From Caryophanales bacterium UBA4100 (GTDB lineage: Bacteria; Bacillota; Bacilli; Paenibacillales; UBA4045), in contig DFXU01000061.1 of the NCBI GenBank assembly GCA_002383285.1, forward strand, positions 1 through 13,008: a DNA stretch of 13,008 nucleotides, given 5' to 3'. The position numbers and the translations under genes were made by a program. Shown in pieces: positions 12,897 through 13,008 of the stretch; positions within the stretch are counted from its first letter, which is position 1, and each line of letters opens with the position of its first letter. The notes under the pieces are model-generated. The model ran no database searches and was not told the DNA's origin. It saw nothing but the letters and a program-made list of their open reading frames with translations.

Positions 12897-13008
12897 CTAT
12901 AAATTCTTCTTGTCCTTATCCTTCAGCCAACGAGGCGCGCCTTTATTCTTAGAGTCGTGCCCACGCTTCTTGTATTTCGTTTTTTTGGGTGTTTGCTGGA
13001 CAGATATT
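12897..13008 (-). CDS. C-terminal tail of an unidentified basic protein (N-terminus beyond window)
   Basis: The minus-strand frame is open from the right edge to TAG at 12897-12899, giving the last 36 residues. They are very basic, with clusters such as KKTKYKKRG and a final KDKDKKNL, as in nucleic-acid-binding or ribosome-associated tails. It is followed at once by a good intrinsic terminator, which supports a real gene end. The family cannot be recognised from so short a piece. Confidence 0.7.
   Translation of the reverse strand, partial: ISVQQTPKKTKYKKRGHDSKNKGAPRWLKDKDKKNL

Overview
The window looks like chromosomal DNA from a low-to-mid GC Gram-positive of the Bacillales, most likely a Paenibacillus-like member of the Paenibacillaceae. 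The reasons are strong AGGAGG-type ribosome binding sites, sigma-A type promoters, lipoprotein signal peptides, a surface protein with SLH domains, and a CUT1 sugar ABC transporter without its own ATPase. This placement is inference from gene style; no marker gene fixes the genus.

Layout. Bases 1-1590 (minus) hold most of a methyl-accepting chemotaxis protein cut by the left edge. Bases 1668-8383 (all minus) are a six-gene carbohydrate locus, transcribed right to left: a cytoplasmic DUF2961/GH172-type enzyme, a LacI-family repressor, a lipoprotein solute-binding protein, two CUT1 permeases, and a DUF4185/GH183-type lipoprotein. Facing away from it is psd (8586-9377, plus), which ends in a bidirectional terminator shared with a small conserved protein (9451-9828, minus). 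A PLP-dependent aminotransferase (10079-11386, plus) stands alone with its own promoter and terminator. An SLH-domain exported protein (11554-12768, minus) and the C-terminal tail of a basic protein (12897 to the right edge, minus) close the window.

The main point of interest is the six-gene locus. As I recall, both enzyme families were assigned to D-arabinofuranan breakdown only recently: DUF4185 (GH183) as endo-D-arabinofuranases and DUF2961 (GH172) as exo-acting enzymes on alpha-D-arabinofuranosides or alpha-D-fructofuranosides. Here they occur together, one anchored outside the cell and one inside, joined by an oligosaccharide importer and a local repressor. This reads as a compact Gram-positive system for harvesting D-arabinan (as in mycobacterial or corynebacterial cell walls) or a related furanoside: cut outside, bind and import, trim inside. 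The substrate is inferred.

Regulation is visible. A perfect 16-bp palindrome (ATGCAATCGATTGCAT, 6186-6201) lies before the binding-protein gene. A 13/16 copy (8406-8421) lies just downstream of a near-consensus promoter (TTGTCA-17-TATAAT) before the GH172-type gene. A third 13/16 match sits inside that gene (7980-7995). These are good candidates for the operators of the repressor encoded between them. A perfect 14-bp stem after the binding-protein gene, without a U-run, probably sets the binding-protein to permease ratio. Several start codons were moved to internal ATGs because of ribosome binding site placement. No stretch over 300 bases lacks a gene, and no tRNA, rRNA, CRISPR array, insertion sequence or attachment site was seen.
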